Positions 18,448 through 26,702 of a stretch of DNA of 64,000 bases are shown in pieces. This DNA comes from Undibacterium sp. KW1 (GTDB taxonomy: Bacteria > Pseudomonadota > Gammaproteobacteria > Burkholderiales > Burkholderiaceae_D). Made by a program: the position numbers and the translations under genes. The stretch lies in contig NZ_AP018439.1 of assembly GCF_009937955.1 (NCBI RefSeq), positions 558,001 to 622,000 on the forward strand, read 5' to 3'. Position 1 is the stretch's first letter. Every line of letters begins with the position of its first letter. The notes beneath the pieces were generated by a model. The model had not been told where the DNA came from. It did not search any database and saw only the letters and a list, made by a program, of their open reading frames with translations.

Positions 18448-18598
18448 AAAATAGCATAAATCCTTGAATAATTTGGTAAAAAATTCTTATTGGCTGTTGC
18501 TAGGATATGTCTTGTACCACCCTGAGGTGATCATGGTCTTTATCGATACGCATCAGGGTAGCAATCAGTTAATGCACAGAATGAACAAAGGAATCACC

Positions 18599-19825
18599 AT
18601 GAATATCGTCGAGCCAGTATTACAAACCGCCACCCGCCTGACCCATGCCGGTCGCAAGGGCAAGGACCACGCGGCGTTTGTGAATCCTTCCATAGTGCGC
18701 GCTTCGACCATGCTGTTTCCTGATGTCGCCTCCCTCAAGAATGCCTGTGGCACACGCCGCGCCTATGGCCGTCACGGCAATGAAACCACACAGGCACTGG
18801 AACAGGCCCTGTGCGCGGCAGAAGGCGCTGCTGCCTGCATGCTGACACCGTCTGGCCTGTCAGCCGTTACCACCACTTTGCTCGCCCTGTTGCAGCCTGG
18901 CGACCATTTGCTGATGGTTGATACCGTATATGACCCTACCCGTCTGTTTTGCGATGGCATGCTCAAGCAGATGGGTGTCACCACGACTTATTACGACCCG
19001 CTGGTGGGCCGTGGCATTGCTGATCTCATGCAATTCAATACCAAGGTGATCTTTGTAGAGTCGCCAGGTTCTCTGACATTTGAAATACAGGACATTCCCG
19101 GCATTGCCGCTGCCGCCCATGCGCGTGGTGCGGTAGTTGTTTCTGACTCTACCTGGGCCACACCTATAGGCTGGGATTCGTTTGAGCTGGGTATCGATGT
19201 CTCCATCCATGCAGCCACCAAGTACATCGTCGGCCACTCTGATGCACTGATGGGGGCGATTTTGACAACGACAGCACTGGAAGAGCGTATCCGCAATACT
19301 TATCGCCAACTGGGTCTGACCATAGGCGCAGATGATGCCGCGCTGGCCTTGCGCGGTATGCGTACGCTGGCAGCACGCCTGGCTACACATAGAGAAAGTG
19401 CCCACGTCGTCGCACGCTGGTTGAAAGAGCAGCCAGAGGTGGCCGAGGTCTTGTACCCGCCCATGCCAGGCAGCCCTGGTCATGAATTGTGGAAGCGTGA
19501 CTTCAAAGCAGAATATGCCTGCGGCCTGATGGGTGCAGTGTTCCGTGCTGACATCACAGAACAGCAAGTCGCTGCCTTGATAGACCGCACCCGCCTGTTT
19601 GGCATCGGTTTTAGCTGGGGTGGTTTTGAGAGCCTGATCTTGCCGACCAACCCGGCATCTTACCGCACTGTGAATGCCGCCAAATGGCAGGCACCTATGT
19701 TGCGCCTGCATGTGGGGCTGGAAGCAGTACAGGATTTACTGGCCGATCTTGATCAAGGCTTTGCCTCCTTGCGCAAGGGCCAGGAAACCGGGCGTGAGCG
19801 CAATTATCTGAAGGCGGTTGTGTAA
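18599..19825 (+). CDS. metC: Trans-sulfuration enzyme family PLP lyase, probably cystathionine beta-lyase
   Basis: 408-residue Cys/Met-metabolism PLP enzyme. The cofactor lysine is Lys208 in SIHAATKYIVGHSD; the PLP-phosphate and substrate regions are AYGRHGNETT and FVESPGSLTFEIQDI. The sequence looks closest to proteobacterial cystathionine beta-lyase (homocysteine plus pyruvate plus ammonia), but methionine gamma-lyase or cysteine desulfhydrase activity cannot be excluded, and the divergent Lrp regulator recalls the mdeR-mdeA pair. ATG 18599 with AAAGGA in front is chosen; the frame is open to 18464. Confidence 0.75.
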   Translation: MNIVEPVLQTATRLTHAGRKGKDHAAFVNPSIVRASTMLFPDVASLKNACGTRRAYGRHGNETTQALEQALCAAEGAAACMLTPSGLSAVTTTLLALLQPGDHLLMVDTVYDPTRLFCDGMLKQMGVTTTYYDPLVGRGIADLMQFNTKVIFVESPGSLTFEIQDIPGIAAAAHARGAVVVSDSTWATPIGWDSFELGIDVSIHAATKYIVGHSDALMGAILTTTALEERIRNTYRQLGLTIGADDAALALRGMRTLAARLATHRESAHVVARWLKEQPEVAEVLYPPMPGSPGHELWKRDFKAEYACGLMGAVFRADITEQQVAALIDRTRLFGIGFSWGGFESLILPTNPASYRTVNAAKWQAPMLRLHVGLEAVQDLLADLDQGFASLRKGQETGRERNYLKAVV

Positions 19826-19886
19826 CTGAAATACAGAGCTGAAATATTAAGCTGAAATATTAAGCTGAAATACAGAGCTGAATACC
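19826..19886 (+). repeat. 13-bp tandem repeat
   Basis: Four full units plus a partial one: CTGAAATACAGAG, CTGAAATATTAAG, CTGAAATATTAAG, CTGAAATACAGAG, CTGAATACC. Variants are arranged A-B-B-A directly after the lyase stop. Confidence 0.8.
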
Positions 19887-19896
19887 GCTCACCAGT

Positions 19897-20400
19897 TCAG
19901 CTATTCACCCAGGCGATCGCTTTCTTGAGTATGCCTGAAGGTGGCGGGGTAAAGGCCTCCGCATTGCTGGTGCTGGGTTCGTCGGGTTCGAGGTGACGCA
20001 TCATCGAGAGCGTGTGTTGCTGGCGTATCAGGCCCTGGCGGTTGATGGTGGCAATGATGTTGGCGATTTTACCGGCGGCGTCGTCGAGATCGAATTCATA
20101 GAATTCATCCCCACGTTTGCCGCGGCGCTCACGCTGGAACAGTTTCAGGATTTCATCAAGGGCCTGGCCGCAATCCTTGGTATGCAGTTCAAATGCGCAT
20201 TCATACTGGCCGGGTATCAGTTGTTGCTGGTCACGGTTGAGTTCCATGGCTTTGGAGACACCAGAGCGGCGGGTAGCACCGATCTTGTACAGACCCTGGC
20301 GCAAGCCATCGTTTTGCAAAATGTAGATAGTACCTGGAGTGCCATGCATGAATTGTGGTTCGCGTGGCAAAGACCTTTGTGGGCGGTAGCTAGTAGTCAT
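19897..20400 (-). CDS. T5orf172/GIY-YIG-like domain protein
   Basis: 167 residues. The segment GTIYILQNDGLRQGLYKIGATRRSG followed by AMELN matches the T5orf172 (MUG113) version of the GIY-YIG nuclease fold, found in phage and chromosomal proteins of uncertain role. The rest (GDEFYEFDLDDAAGKIANII) fits the same domain. Signal peptide and membrane segments are absent. Nuclease activity is not assured. Stands alone. Confidence 0.72.
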   Translation of the reverse strand: MTTSYRPQRSLPREPQFMHGTPGTIYILQNDGLRQGLYKIGATRRSGVSKAMELNRDQQQLIPGQYECAFELHTKDCGQALDEILKLFQRERRGKRGDEFYEFDLDDAAGKIANIIATINRQGLIRQQHTLSMMRHLEPDEPSTSNAEAFTPPPSGILKKAIAWVNS

Positions 20401-20519
20401 CTCTTAACCAGACATTTTGTAAAGGGATGCTGAGGAGTCTACAAAACTTGTCTGGTATTCAAGACAGGGAATAAAGGGGTGCTTTGCACTCTGTTTATAG
20501 CTTAGAAATTCGGAACAGA

Positions 20520-20606
20520 AGTTTGACACTGCTGATTTACCACCATCCTGTTTTGCTTCCCGCACAGGATTTCTTGCCCGCTGGAAGTTGCAGCGGGCTT
20601 TTTTTT
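20520..20606 (+). ncRNA. Candidate sRNA 1 of a tandem pair
   Basis: A plus-strand transcript unit with no open frame of note. Hairpin ATCCTGT (20544-20550) / ACAGGAT (20564-20570) shows a C-rich loop (TTTTGCTTCCCGC) that could pair with Shine-Dalgarno sequences, followed at once by a strong intrinsic terminator. The 5' end is a guess. The two genes flanking the gap are both on the minus strand, so the terminator serves neither. Confidence 0.5.
20576..20606 (+). terminator. Intrinsic terminator of candidate sRNA 1
   Basis: Stem GCCCGCTG / CAGCGGGC followed by eight T. Confidence 0.8.
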
Positions 20607-20639
20607 CTCGCTGTTACCGGTATCTGGCCTATTTTTGAC

Positions 20640-20757
20640 CTGCTTCTGATCCACTGTCATGCGCCTGTCATGTCCAGCCACTACCATGCGGCAGTCCTGA
20701 AAAGTTTTACCTCCAAAGGTCGGGATACTTGCCCGCAGAGTGATCTGCGGGCTTTTT
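20640..20757 (+). ncRNA. Candidate sRNA 2 of a tandem pair
   Basis: Second plus-strand unit laid out like the first. TCCTGA (20695-20700) can pair with TCGGGA (20720-20725), leaving a loop that carries TTACCTCCAAAGG (CCTCC, anti-Shine-Dalgarno-like), followed by CTTGCCCGC and a terminator. The 5' end is a guess; TTGACC near 20635 might be a -35 element. The gap from 20401 to 20781 holds no convincing protein gene. Confidence 0.5.
20731..20757 (+). terminator. Intrinsic terminator of candidate sRNA 2
   Basis: Stem GCCCGCAGA / TCTGCGGGC with loop GTGA and five T. It points away from the minus-strand mrcA gene that follows. Confidence 0.8.
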
Positions 20758-20781
20758 CTTGGGGCTGGTGATCTATACGGG

Positions 20782-23040
20782 CTACTGTGCTGTTGTCGTC
20801 GCTGGCGCTGTTGCCGCCGGAGCATCGCCCATATCCAGTGTGCGTACCCCTGCACCGTTCAGGAATTCATTGAACATCCAGTCACCCTCGGCATTGCTGA
20901 TGCCTTCAGGCACGGCACGCGCGGTTTCAGGCTTGCCAGCCAGCGCCACGCGCATGGTGTCTATCCAGATAGGCAGGGCCAGGGTAGAACCAAACTCGCG
21001 GCCGCCGAGGCTTTTGGGATCGTCATAACCCATCCAGGCCACAGCCACCACATTGCCTGCATAACCGGCAAACCAGCCATCGACCGCATCACTGGTGGTG
21101 CCGGTCTTGCCTGCCAGGTCACGACGCCCCAGTTTTGCGGTAGCGCTGGCACCGGTGCCGCTACGTACCACCTCACGCAACATCTGGTCCGTGATATAGG
21201 CATTGCGGGCGTCGATGACGCGTGACTCTTCCTGCGCCTTGGCAGGTGGCTTGTTTTCAAACAGCACGACACCCTTGCCATCCACCACCTTGCTGATCAG
21301 CCAGGGGTTGACCGAGTAGCCGCCATTGGCAAACACCGCATAGGCTGATGCCAGCTGCAAGGGCGTCACAGAACCGGTACCCAGGGCCATGGTCAGGTTG
21401 GCCTGGTGCTTGTCCTTGTCAAAACCAAAGCGTGGCAACCAGGCCTTGGCCTGTTCCACACCAATGGCTTTCAATATGCGCACCGACACCACGTTCTTGG
21501 ATTGTGCCAGCGCCGTGCGCATGGTGATGGGGCCGTCATATTTACCGTCATCATTACGCGGGTCCCAGCGCAGATTGCTGTCCGATGTCTCTGATAGTTG
21601 CACGTCATTGATCAGGGTGCCAGGGTAAAAACCTTTTTCCAGCGCGGCTGAATAAATGAAGGGCTTGATGCTCGACCCAGGCTGACGCCAGGCACTGGTC
21701 ACATGGTTGAATTTCTTGCGGTTGTAATCAAAACCGCCGACCATCGCACGGAAAGAGCCATCATCCGCATTCAGCGCCACATAAGAACCTTCGACTTCAG
21801 GTATCTGCGTAATCGCCCAGCGTTTTTTGGCATCCTGCATCACCCGTATGACCGAGCCTGGGCGTATCTTGATGCCAGCCTTGGCCTTGTCTGTCAGTGC
21901 CGTAGCAGCAAAGCGCAAGCCTTCACCAGTGATTTCTATGCTGTCGCCAGATTGCAGTTCGGCCTTGACGATCTTGCCGGAGGCCTGGGTCACCACCGCT
22001 GCCAATACCTTGTCATTGTCAGGATGCTTGCGCAAGATCTGGTCTATCGCATCGTCGCGTTCATCTTCATCTGCTGGCAAGTCTATATGGGCTTCAGGGC
22101 CGTCATAACCATGGCGCTGGTCATAAGCCATGATGTTGCGGCGTACGGCTTCATAAGCGGCATCCTGCTCGGCCTTGTTGATGGTGGTATAGACCCTGAT
22201 ACCTTTGGTATAGGTATCTTCCTTGTATTGCGCATAGATACTCTGGCGCACCATCTCGGCCACGTAGTCAGCATGGGCATCAAATTGCTGGCCTTTGATG
22301 ACCTTGATGTCTTCCTTGGCGGCGGCTTCCATCTGGGCTTCGGTGATGAAACCATTCCTGACCATGCTCTTCAAGACCAGTAACTGTCTTTGCTTGGTTT
22401 TTTCAAAATTCACGGCGGGGTTATGCCGCACCGGGTTTTGCGGTACACCTGCCAGCATGGCGGCTTCTGCCAGCGTCAGTTGATCAAGTGATTTGCCAAA
22501 GTAGGTTTTTGCGGCACTGGAAAAACCATGGCTGCGTTTGCCCAGGAAAATCTGGTTCATGTACAGTTCCAGAATCTGGTCTTTAGTCAGTGCGTCTTCG
22601 ATGCGGTAAGTCAGCAAAATTTCTTTCATTTTGCGTTCTACTGATTTTTCATTGGTCAGGAAGAAGTTGCGTGCCACCTGCATGGTGATGGTGGATGCAC
22701 CCTGATGAAAACCGCCGCGCAAGTCCGCCAAAATGGCGCGACCGGCGCCGATGAAGGAGATACCGCCATGTTCATAAAAGCGCGCATCTTCTATCGACAG
22801 TAGCGCATTTTTCATGACCGCCGGGATTTGCTTGATCGGTACAAAGTCGCGGTGTTCTTCACCAAATTCACCTATCAGGGCATTGTCGGCGGTGTAGATG
22901 CGCAGCGGGATTTTTGGGCGGTAATCGGTCACCGCTTCCAGCGTAGGCAAACCCGGGGCCACCACAAAAAATATAAAGGCCAGACCCGCCAGTAACAGGG
23001 TGGTACAGAGGCTGATGCCGAACACTATCCACTTCTTCAT
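20782..23040 (-). CDS. mrcA: Penicillin-binding protein 1A
   Basis: Class A bifunctional peptidoglycan synthase of 752 residues, anchored by one N-terminal membrane segment (about 5-28). The glycosyltransferase domain shows SIEDARFYEHGG (catalytic Glu84) and GASTITMQVARN. The transpeptidase domain shows RQPGSSIKPF (S-x-x-K with Ser456 and Lys459), the SKN triad in ALAQSKNVVS and GKTGTTSDAVDGWFAGY. An OB-like insert between the domains is typical of PBP1a. It is separated from the next upstream gene by only 8 bases but has no functional link to it. Confidence 0.95.
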   Translation of the reverse strand: MKKWIVFGISLCTTLLLAGLAFIFFVVAPGLPTLEAVTDYRPKIPLRIYTADNALIGEFGEEHRDFVPIKQIPAVMKNALLSIEDARFYEHGGISFIGAGRAILADLRGGFHQGASTITMQVARNFFLTNEKSVERKMKEILLTYRIEDALTKDQILELYMNQIFLGKRSHGFSSAAKTYFGKSLDQLTLAEAAMLAGVPQNPVRHNPAVNFEKTKQRQLLVLKSMVRNGFITEAQMEAAAKEDIKVIKGQQFDAHADYVAEMVRQSIYAQYKEDTYTKGIRVYTTINKAEQDAAYEAVRRNIMAYDQRHGYDGPEAHIDLPADEDERDDAIDQILRKHPDNDKVLAAVVTQASGKIVKAELQSGDSIEITGEGLRFAATALTDKAKAGIKIRPGSVIRVMQDAKKRWAITQIPEVEGSYVALNADDGSFRAMVGGFDYNRKKFNHVTSAWRQPGSSIKPFIYSAALEKGFYPGTLINDVQLSETSDSNLRWDPRNDDGKYDGPITMRTALAQSKNVVSVRILKAIGVEQAKAWLPRFGFDKDKHQANLTMALGTGSVTPLQLASAYAVFANGGYSVNPWLISKVVDGKGVVLFENKPPAKAQEESRVIDARNAYITDQMLREVVRSGTGASATAKLGRRDLAGKTGTTSDAVDGWFAGYAGNVVAVAWMGYDDPKSLGGREFGSTLALPIWIDTMRVALAGKPETARAVPEGISNAEGDWMFNEFLNGAGVRTLDMGDAPAATAPATTTAQ

Positions 23041-23048
23041 GCTATTCC

Positions 23049-24815
23049 TTATTCTTCCAGGGTTTGCAGCAAATACAGGCGCTGGTATATGCCCTGATCG
23101 ACCTGCATTAATTCTTGATGATTACCTTGCTCAGCCAGCTTGCCGTGGTTCAGCACGATGATGCTGTCGGCGTCACGTATGGTAGATAATCTGTGGGCAA
23201 TCGCGATGATACTGACCTTGCCGCGCAATTCTGTCAGCGCGGTTTGTACTACCTGTTCGGTTTCACTGTCGATATGCGAAGTCGCTTCATCCAGGAACAG
23301 GATGCGCGGCTTGCCAGCCAGCGCGCGGGCAATTGCCAATAATTGTTTTTGCCCGGTAGAGAGCCGCGCACCACCTTCACCCAGTGGTGTGTCGTAGCCA
23401 TTTTCCAGTTGCAAAATAAAATCATGGACATGTGCAGCCTTAGCCGCAGCGATGATGTCTGCCTCGCTGATGTCACGCCCCATGGCGATATTTTCTCGCG
23501 CATTGGCTGCCAGTAAAAATGGTTCTTGCGGCACCAGCCCCACCTTTTCGCGGAAGTGCGCATCCGTGATGTTGGCCAGCGGCTGAGCATCGACTTCCAT
23601 GCGGCCAGACTGTGGCGTATAAAATCGTAGCAAGAGACTCAGCAGGGTAGATTTGCCACTGCCGGTATGGCCGACGATGCCATAAAAACTACCCGCCGGG
23701 ATATCCAGGCTAAAGTCATGCAAGACTGGTCGCGCCGGGTCATAACCAAAATTGACTTTGTCCAGCGTCAGATGGCCGTCAGTAATGCGCGCATCGCTGC
23801 TGGCCTGTACATGCTGGTGTTCATTGAGCAGTGTGTTGACACGCGCGGCAGAAACCACGGCTTGCTGTATCTGGCCGAACTGCAGGGTGATCTGTATCAG
23901 CGGCTCCACGACGCGGGCGATGTAGCTGACAAAGGCGTACAGCACACCTATCTCCACACCAGAAAAACTGCGCTGGCTGAAAGTGAAAATCACTACCACC
24001 AGCAAGATCGAATTCATCAGGTCAAGTGCAGGGCGCAGCAGCCAGGCATTGGCGCGCAATTCATCCAGTCTGGCGGCGTAATGCAATTGATTGGTTTTGG
24101 CAAAGCGCTCACCAAAGCGGCGCTCGGCATTGCTGGCTTGCAACGTGCTCATGCCATTGATGCTCTCTGCGACCTGGGCATTGATTTCACTGCGCAACTG
24201 GCGCGCCTTGCTGACAGCTGGCGCGCTCCAGCGCTGGTAAAACCAGACGATGATAATGACCGCCGGTATCAGCATCAGAACAATCAACATCAAACGCCAT
24301 TCCAGCAAGGCCATCGCAGTCAGTGCGCCTAGGACGACGATAGAACTGTCGAGCATGACGAACAGCACCTGCACATACAGGTTCTTGACAGACTCAGTGT
24401 CATTCGTCACGCGGCTGACCAGTTGTCCGGTAATCGCCTTGTCAAAGAAAGCCATGGGCAGGCGCAGGACATGTCCATACACCTGTTCACGCAAGCGCCG
24501 CACTGAACGCATGGCCACACCAGCCAGCCGTGTCAGTTGCAAATAGCGCAGCCAGGTTGCGCCCCAGCCTGTCAGTACATAAGCTGCCAGCAGGGCTATG
24601 ACCATGCCCATGTCCATCTGGTGCGGCAACAGGTAACGGTCTATGAAAGCCTTGCCCAGAAACGGGCCAACAGCTTCCAGGGCGGCGGCGATCATTAAAA
24701 AGAAGATGCCCAGCCAGACATGGCGTTTTTCATCGCGGGCTGCGTGCAGCAGCAAATGCACTGCCTGTTTTTTTTCCGACATGGCAGCGGGTAATTTTTT
24801 CGTATCAGGCTGCAT
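23049..24815 (-). CDS. mdlB: ABC transporter, MdlB/SmdB-like permease-ATPase
   Basis: Half-transporter of 588 residues: six membrane segments in the first 330 residues, then an ATPase domain with Walker A GHTGSGKST, signature LSTGQKQLLAIARALAG and Walker B ILFLDEATSHIDSETE, with the catalytic glutamate intact. It overlaps the preceding MdlA-like gene by 11 bases if ATG 24815 is used (GGAAG about 9 bases before); ATG 24782 (MSEKKQAVHLLL) is the alternative. The pair should form a heterodimeric exporter; the substrate is unknown (multidrug or lipid-like). Confidence 0.82.
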   Translation of the reverse strand: MQPDTKKLPAAMSEKKQAVHLLLHAARDEKRHVWLGIFFLMIAAALEAVGPFLGKAFIDRYLLPHQMDMGMVIALLAAYVLTGWGATWLRYLQLTRLAGVAMRSVRRLREQVYGHVLRLPMAFFDKAITGQLVSRVTNDTESVKNLYVQVLFVMLDSSIVVLGALTAMALLEWRLMLIVLMLIPAVIIIVWFYQRWSAPAVSKARQLRSEINAQVAESINGMSTLQASNAERRFGERFAKTNQLHYAARLDELRANAWLLRPALDLMNSILLVVVIFTFSQRSFSGVEIGVLYAFVSYIARVVEPLIQITLQFGQIQQAVVSAARVNTLLNEHQHVQASSDARITDGHLTLDKVNFGYDPARPVLHDFSLDIPAGSFYGIVGHTGSGKSTLLSLLLRFYTPQSGRMEVDAQPLANITDAHFREKVGLVPQEPFLLAANARENIAMGRDISEADIIAAAKAAHVHDFILQLENGYDTPLGEGGARLSTGQKQLLAIARALAGKPRILFLDEATSHIDSETEQVVQTALTELRGKVSIIAIAHRLSTIRDADSIIVLNHGKLAEQGNHQELMQVDQGIYQRLYLLQTLEE

Positions 24816-26556
24816 CCAGGCTTGCTTCCAATTGTTGATAACGCCATTGCGTTGCATACCAGCCATTCATATCCAGCAAGGTCTGGTGATTGCCTTGCTC
24901 TATGATTTTTCCTTCTCGCAATACCAGGATGTGATTGGCTTCCAGTACCGCACTCAGACGGTGGCTGACGATGACGGCACTGCGTTCAGGATGTTCTTGT
25001 CGCAACTCTGCCAGATGTTGCAGGATATGCGTTTCGGTTTGCGTATCGACTGCTGACAGGGCATCGTCCAGCAATAATAAAGGGCTGGCCGTCAGCAAGG
25101 CTCGGGCGATGGCTACGCGCTGTTTCTGGCCGCCAGACAGGGTGACGCCACGCTCGCCCACCAGCGTGTCATAGCCATGCGGGAAGCGCTGTATATCATC
25201 ATCCACTGACGCCAGTTGTGCGGCCTTCATGATCTCGGCACGGCTGGCAGCAGGATTACTGAGCGAGATATTGTCAGCAATCGATGCCGAGAATAAAAAC
25301 GGTTCCTGCGCTACCCAGTTGATGGACAGGCGCAAGGCTTGCAATTTATAGTCTGCCAGCGCATGCCCACCCCAGGCCACCTGGCCTTGTTCAGCCTCGA
25401 TCTGGCGCAGCAGCAGGCGCACCACGCTGGATTTGCCTGAGCCGGTAGGGCCGACTATGCCCAGGGTTTGTCCCGGCGCAATACGCAGGCTGATGTCCTG
25501 CAAGGCTGGCCTGGTCTGGCCAGGATAAGCAAAGCTGACATTTTCTACAACCAGATCACCGGCAGGTGGCGTATCCAGCTTGCCCTCATCATTGACGCTG
25601 AGTTCCTGCGTCAATACCGGTTCCAGCCGTGCCCAGGCGGCCTTGCCGCGTTCCAGCAGTGACAAGACCCAGCCAGCAGCAAACATGGGCCAGATCAATT
25701 GGCCCAGATACATGGAAAAGCTCGTCAAGGCACCGATGCTCATTTCACCATGCCAGACCAGGTAACCACCGACACCCAGCGTCAGCGCACCAGCTGCAGT
25801 CAGACTTAGGCCCACTGCCGGTTCATAGGCTGCCTCCCAGCGTTGCGCATTCAGGCTGGCCGCTGCAGCGTTTTCTGCCAGTTCGGCGAACTGCGCGGCG
25901 CTGCGCTGTTCCAGGCCCAGGGCTCGCAGGGTGCGCACTCCTGATAAGGTTTCCTGCACCTGATCATTGAGTTTGCTGAAACGGTCGAGAGAATCGCGTG
26001 AAGCATCCTGTATATGATGGGTAATATGCTTGAAGGCCCAGGCCATGAAAGGGAAGGGCAGCAGGGCCGCCAGTGCCAGCCGCCAGTCCACACCCAGCAG
26101 CATCATGCCTATCACCAGGGCAAAGGTCATGCTGCCATCAAAACCGGCGAGAGCGGCTTCACCTGCGGCCAGTTCTATGGCATCTGCATCATTGGTGCCC
26201 AGCGCCATCAGGTCGCCGGTTCTTTGTTGCTGGAAAAAGCGCGAACCCTGCACACTCAGACGCTCATACAAACGGGTACGCAATTGCATGCCCAGTTGAT
26301 AAGAAGCGGTAAACAATTGCGTGCGCCAACCCACCCGCAGGAAATAGATAGCCAGGCCCATGCCCAGCAACCAGGACAGTTCCCACATCAGGGCTGTGTT
26401 GTCAAAACGTCCCGCCACCATGCCATCGATAATCATGCCGACACGGCGTGGTATCAAGACCGTCATGACGGCAACGGCAAACAGCATCAGGCCAGCACTG
26501 ATGTACTGGCGCCAGTGCTGGCGGATAAATTGTGCTAGAAGCTGGTACAGACTCAT
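24805..26556 (-). CDS. mdlA: ABC transporter, MdlA/SmdA-like permease-ATPase
   Basis: 583-residue half-transporter beginning MSLYQLLAQFIRQHWRQYIS, with six membrane segments and an ATPase domain: Walker A GPTGSGKSS, signature LSGGQKQRVAIARALL, Walker B LLLLDDALSAVDTQTE. The residue after the Walker B aspartate is Asp rather than the catalytic Glu, as is usual for the MdlA half, so one of the two ATP sites of the heterodimer is probably degenerate. Partner gene downstream; a divergent regulator gene lies 146 bases upstream. Confidence 0.82.
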   Translation of the reverse strand: MSLYQLLAQFIRQHWRQYISAGLMLFAVAVMTVLIPRRVGMIIDGMVAGRFDNTALMWELSWLLGMGLAIYFLRVGWRTQLFTASYQLGMQLRTRLYERLSVQGSRFFQQQRTGDLMALGTNDADAIELAAGEAALAGFDGSMTFALVIGMMLLGVDWRLALAALLPFPFMAWAFKHITHHIQDASRDSLDRFSKLNDQVQETLSGVRTLRALGLEQRSAAQFAELAENAAAASLNAQRWEAAYEPAVGLSLTAAGALTLGVGGYLVWHGEMSIGALTSFSMYLGQLIWPMFAAGWVLSLLERGKAAWARLEPVLTQELSVNDEGKLDTPPAGDLVVENVSFAYPGQTRPALQDISLRIAPGQTLGIVGPTGSGKSSVVRLLLRQIEAEQGQVAWGGHALADYKLQALRLSINWVAQEPFLFSASIADNISLSNPAASRAEIMKAAQLASVDDDIQRFPHGYDTLVGERGVTLSGGQKQRVAIARALLTASPLLLLDDALSAVDTQTETHILQHLAELRQEHPERSAVIVSHRLSAVLEANHILVLREGKIIEQGNHQTLLDMNGWYATQWRYQQLEASLDAA

Positions 26557-26702
26557 GGAAGGTTCAGACCAGTAAGACAGGAAATGGTTGCATGCATCAA
26601 ATGCAAGTCCTCGATTGATGGCAAAGCAGGAAATGATACAGTATCCTCAGACTTTGGCCTCCATGCTGCGCATCCCGGCAGACTTTCGTATAGACATTCA
26701 GT

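Noticed and set aside
20484..20771. Plus-strand open frame of 95 codons
   Set aside because: It crosses two strong terminators and has no protein-like pattern; the sRNA reading explains the region better.
24805..24815. Overlap of the two ABC genes as a frameshift or fusion
   Set aside because: Both proteins are complete half-transporters with their own membrane and ATPase domains; a short start/stop overlap is normal for such pairs.
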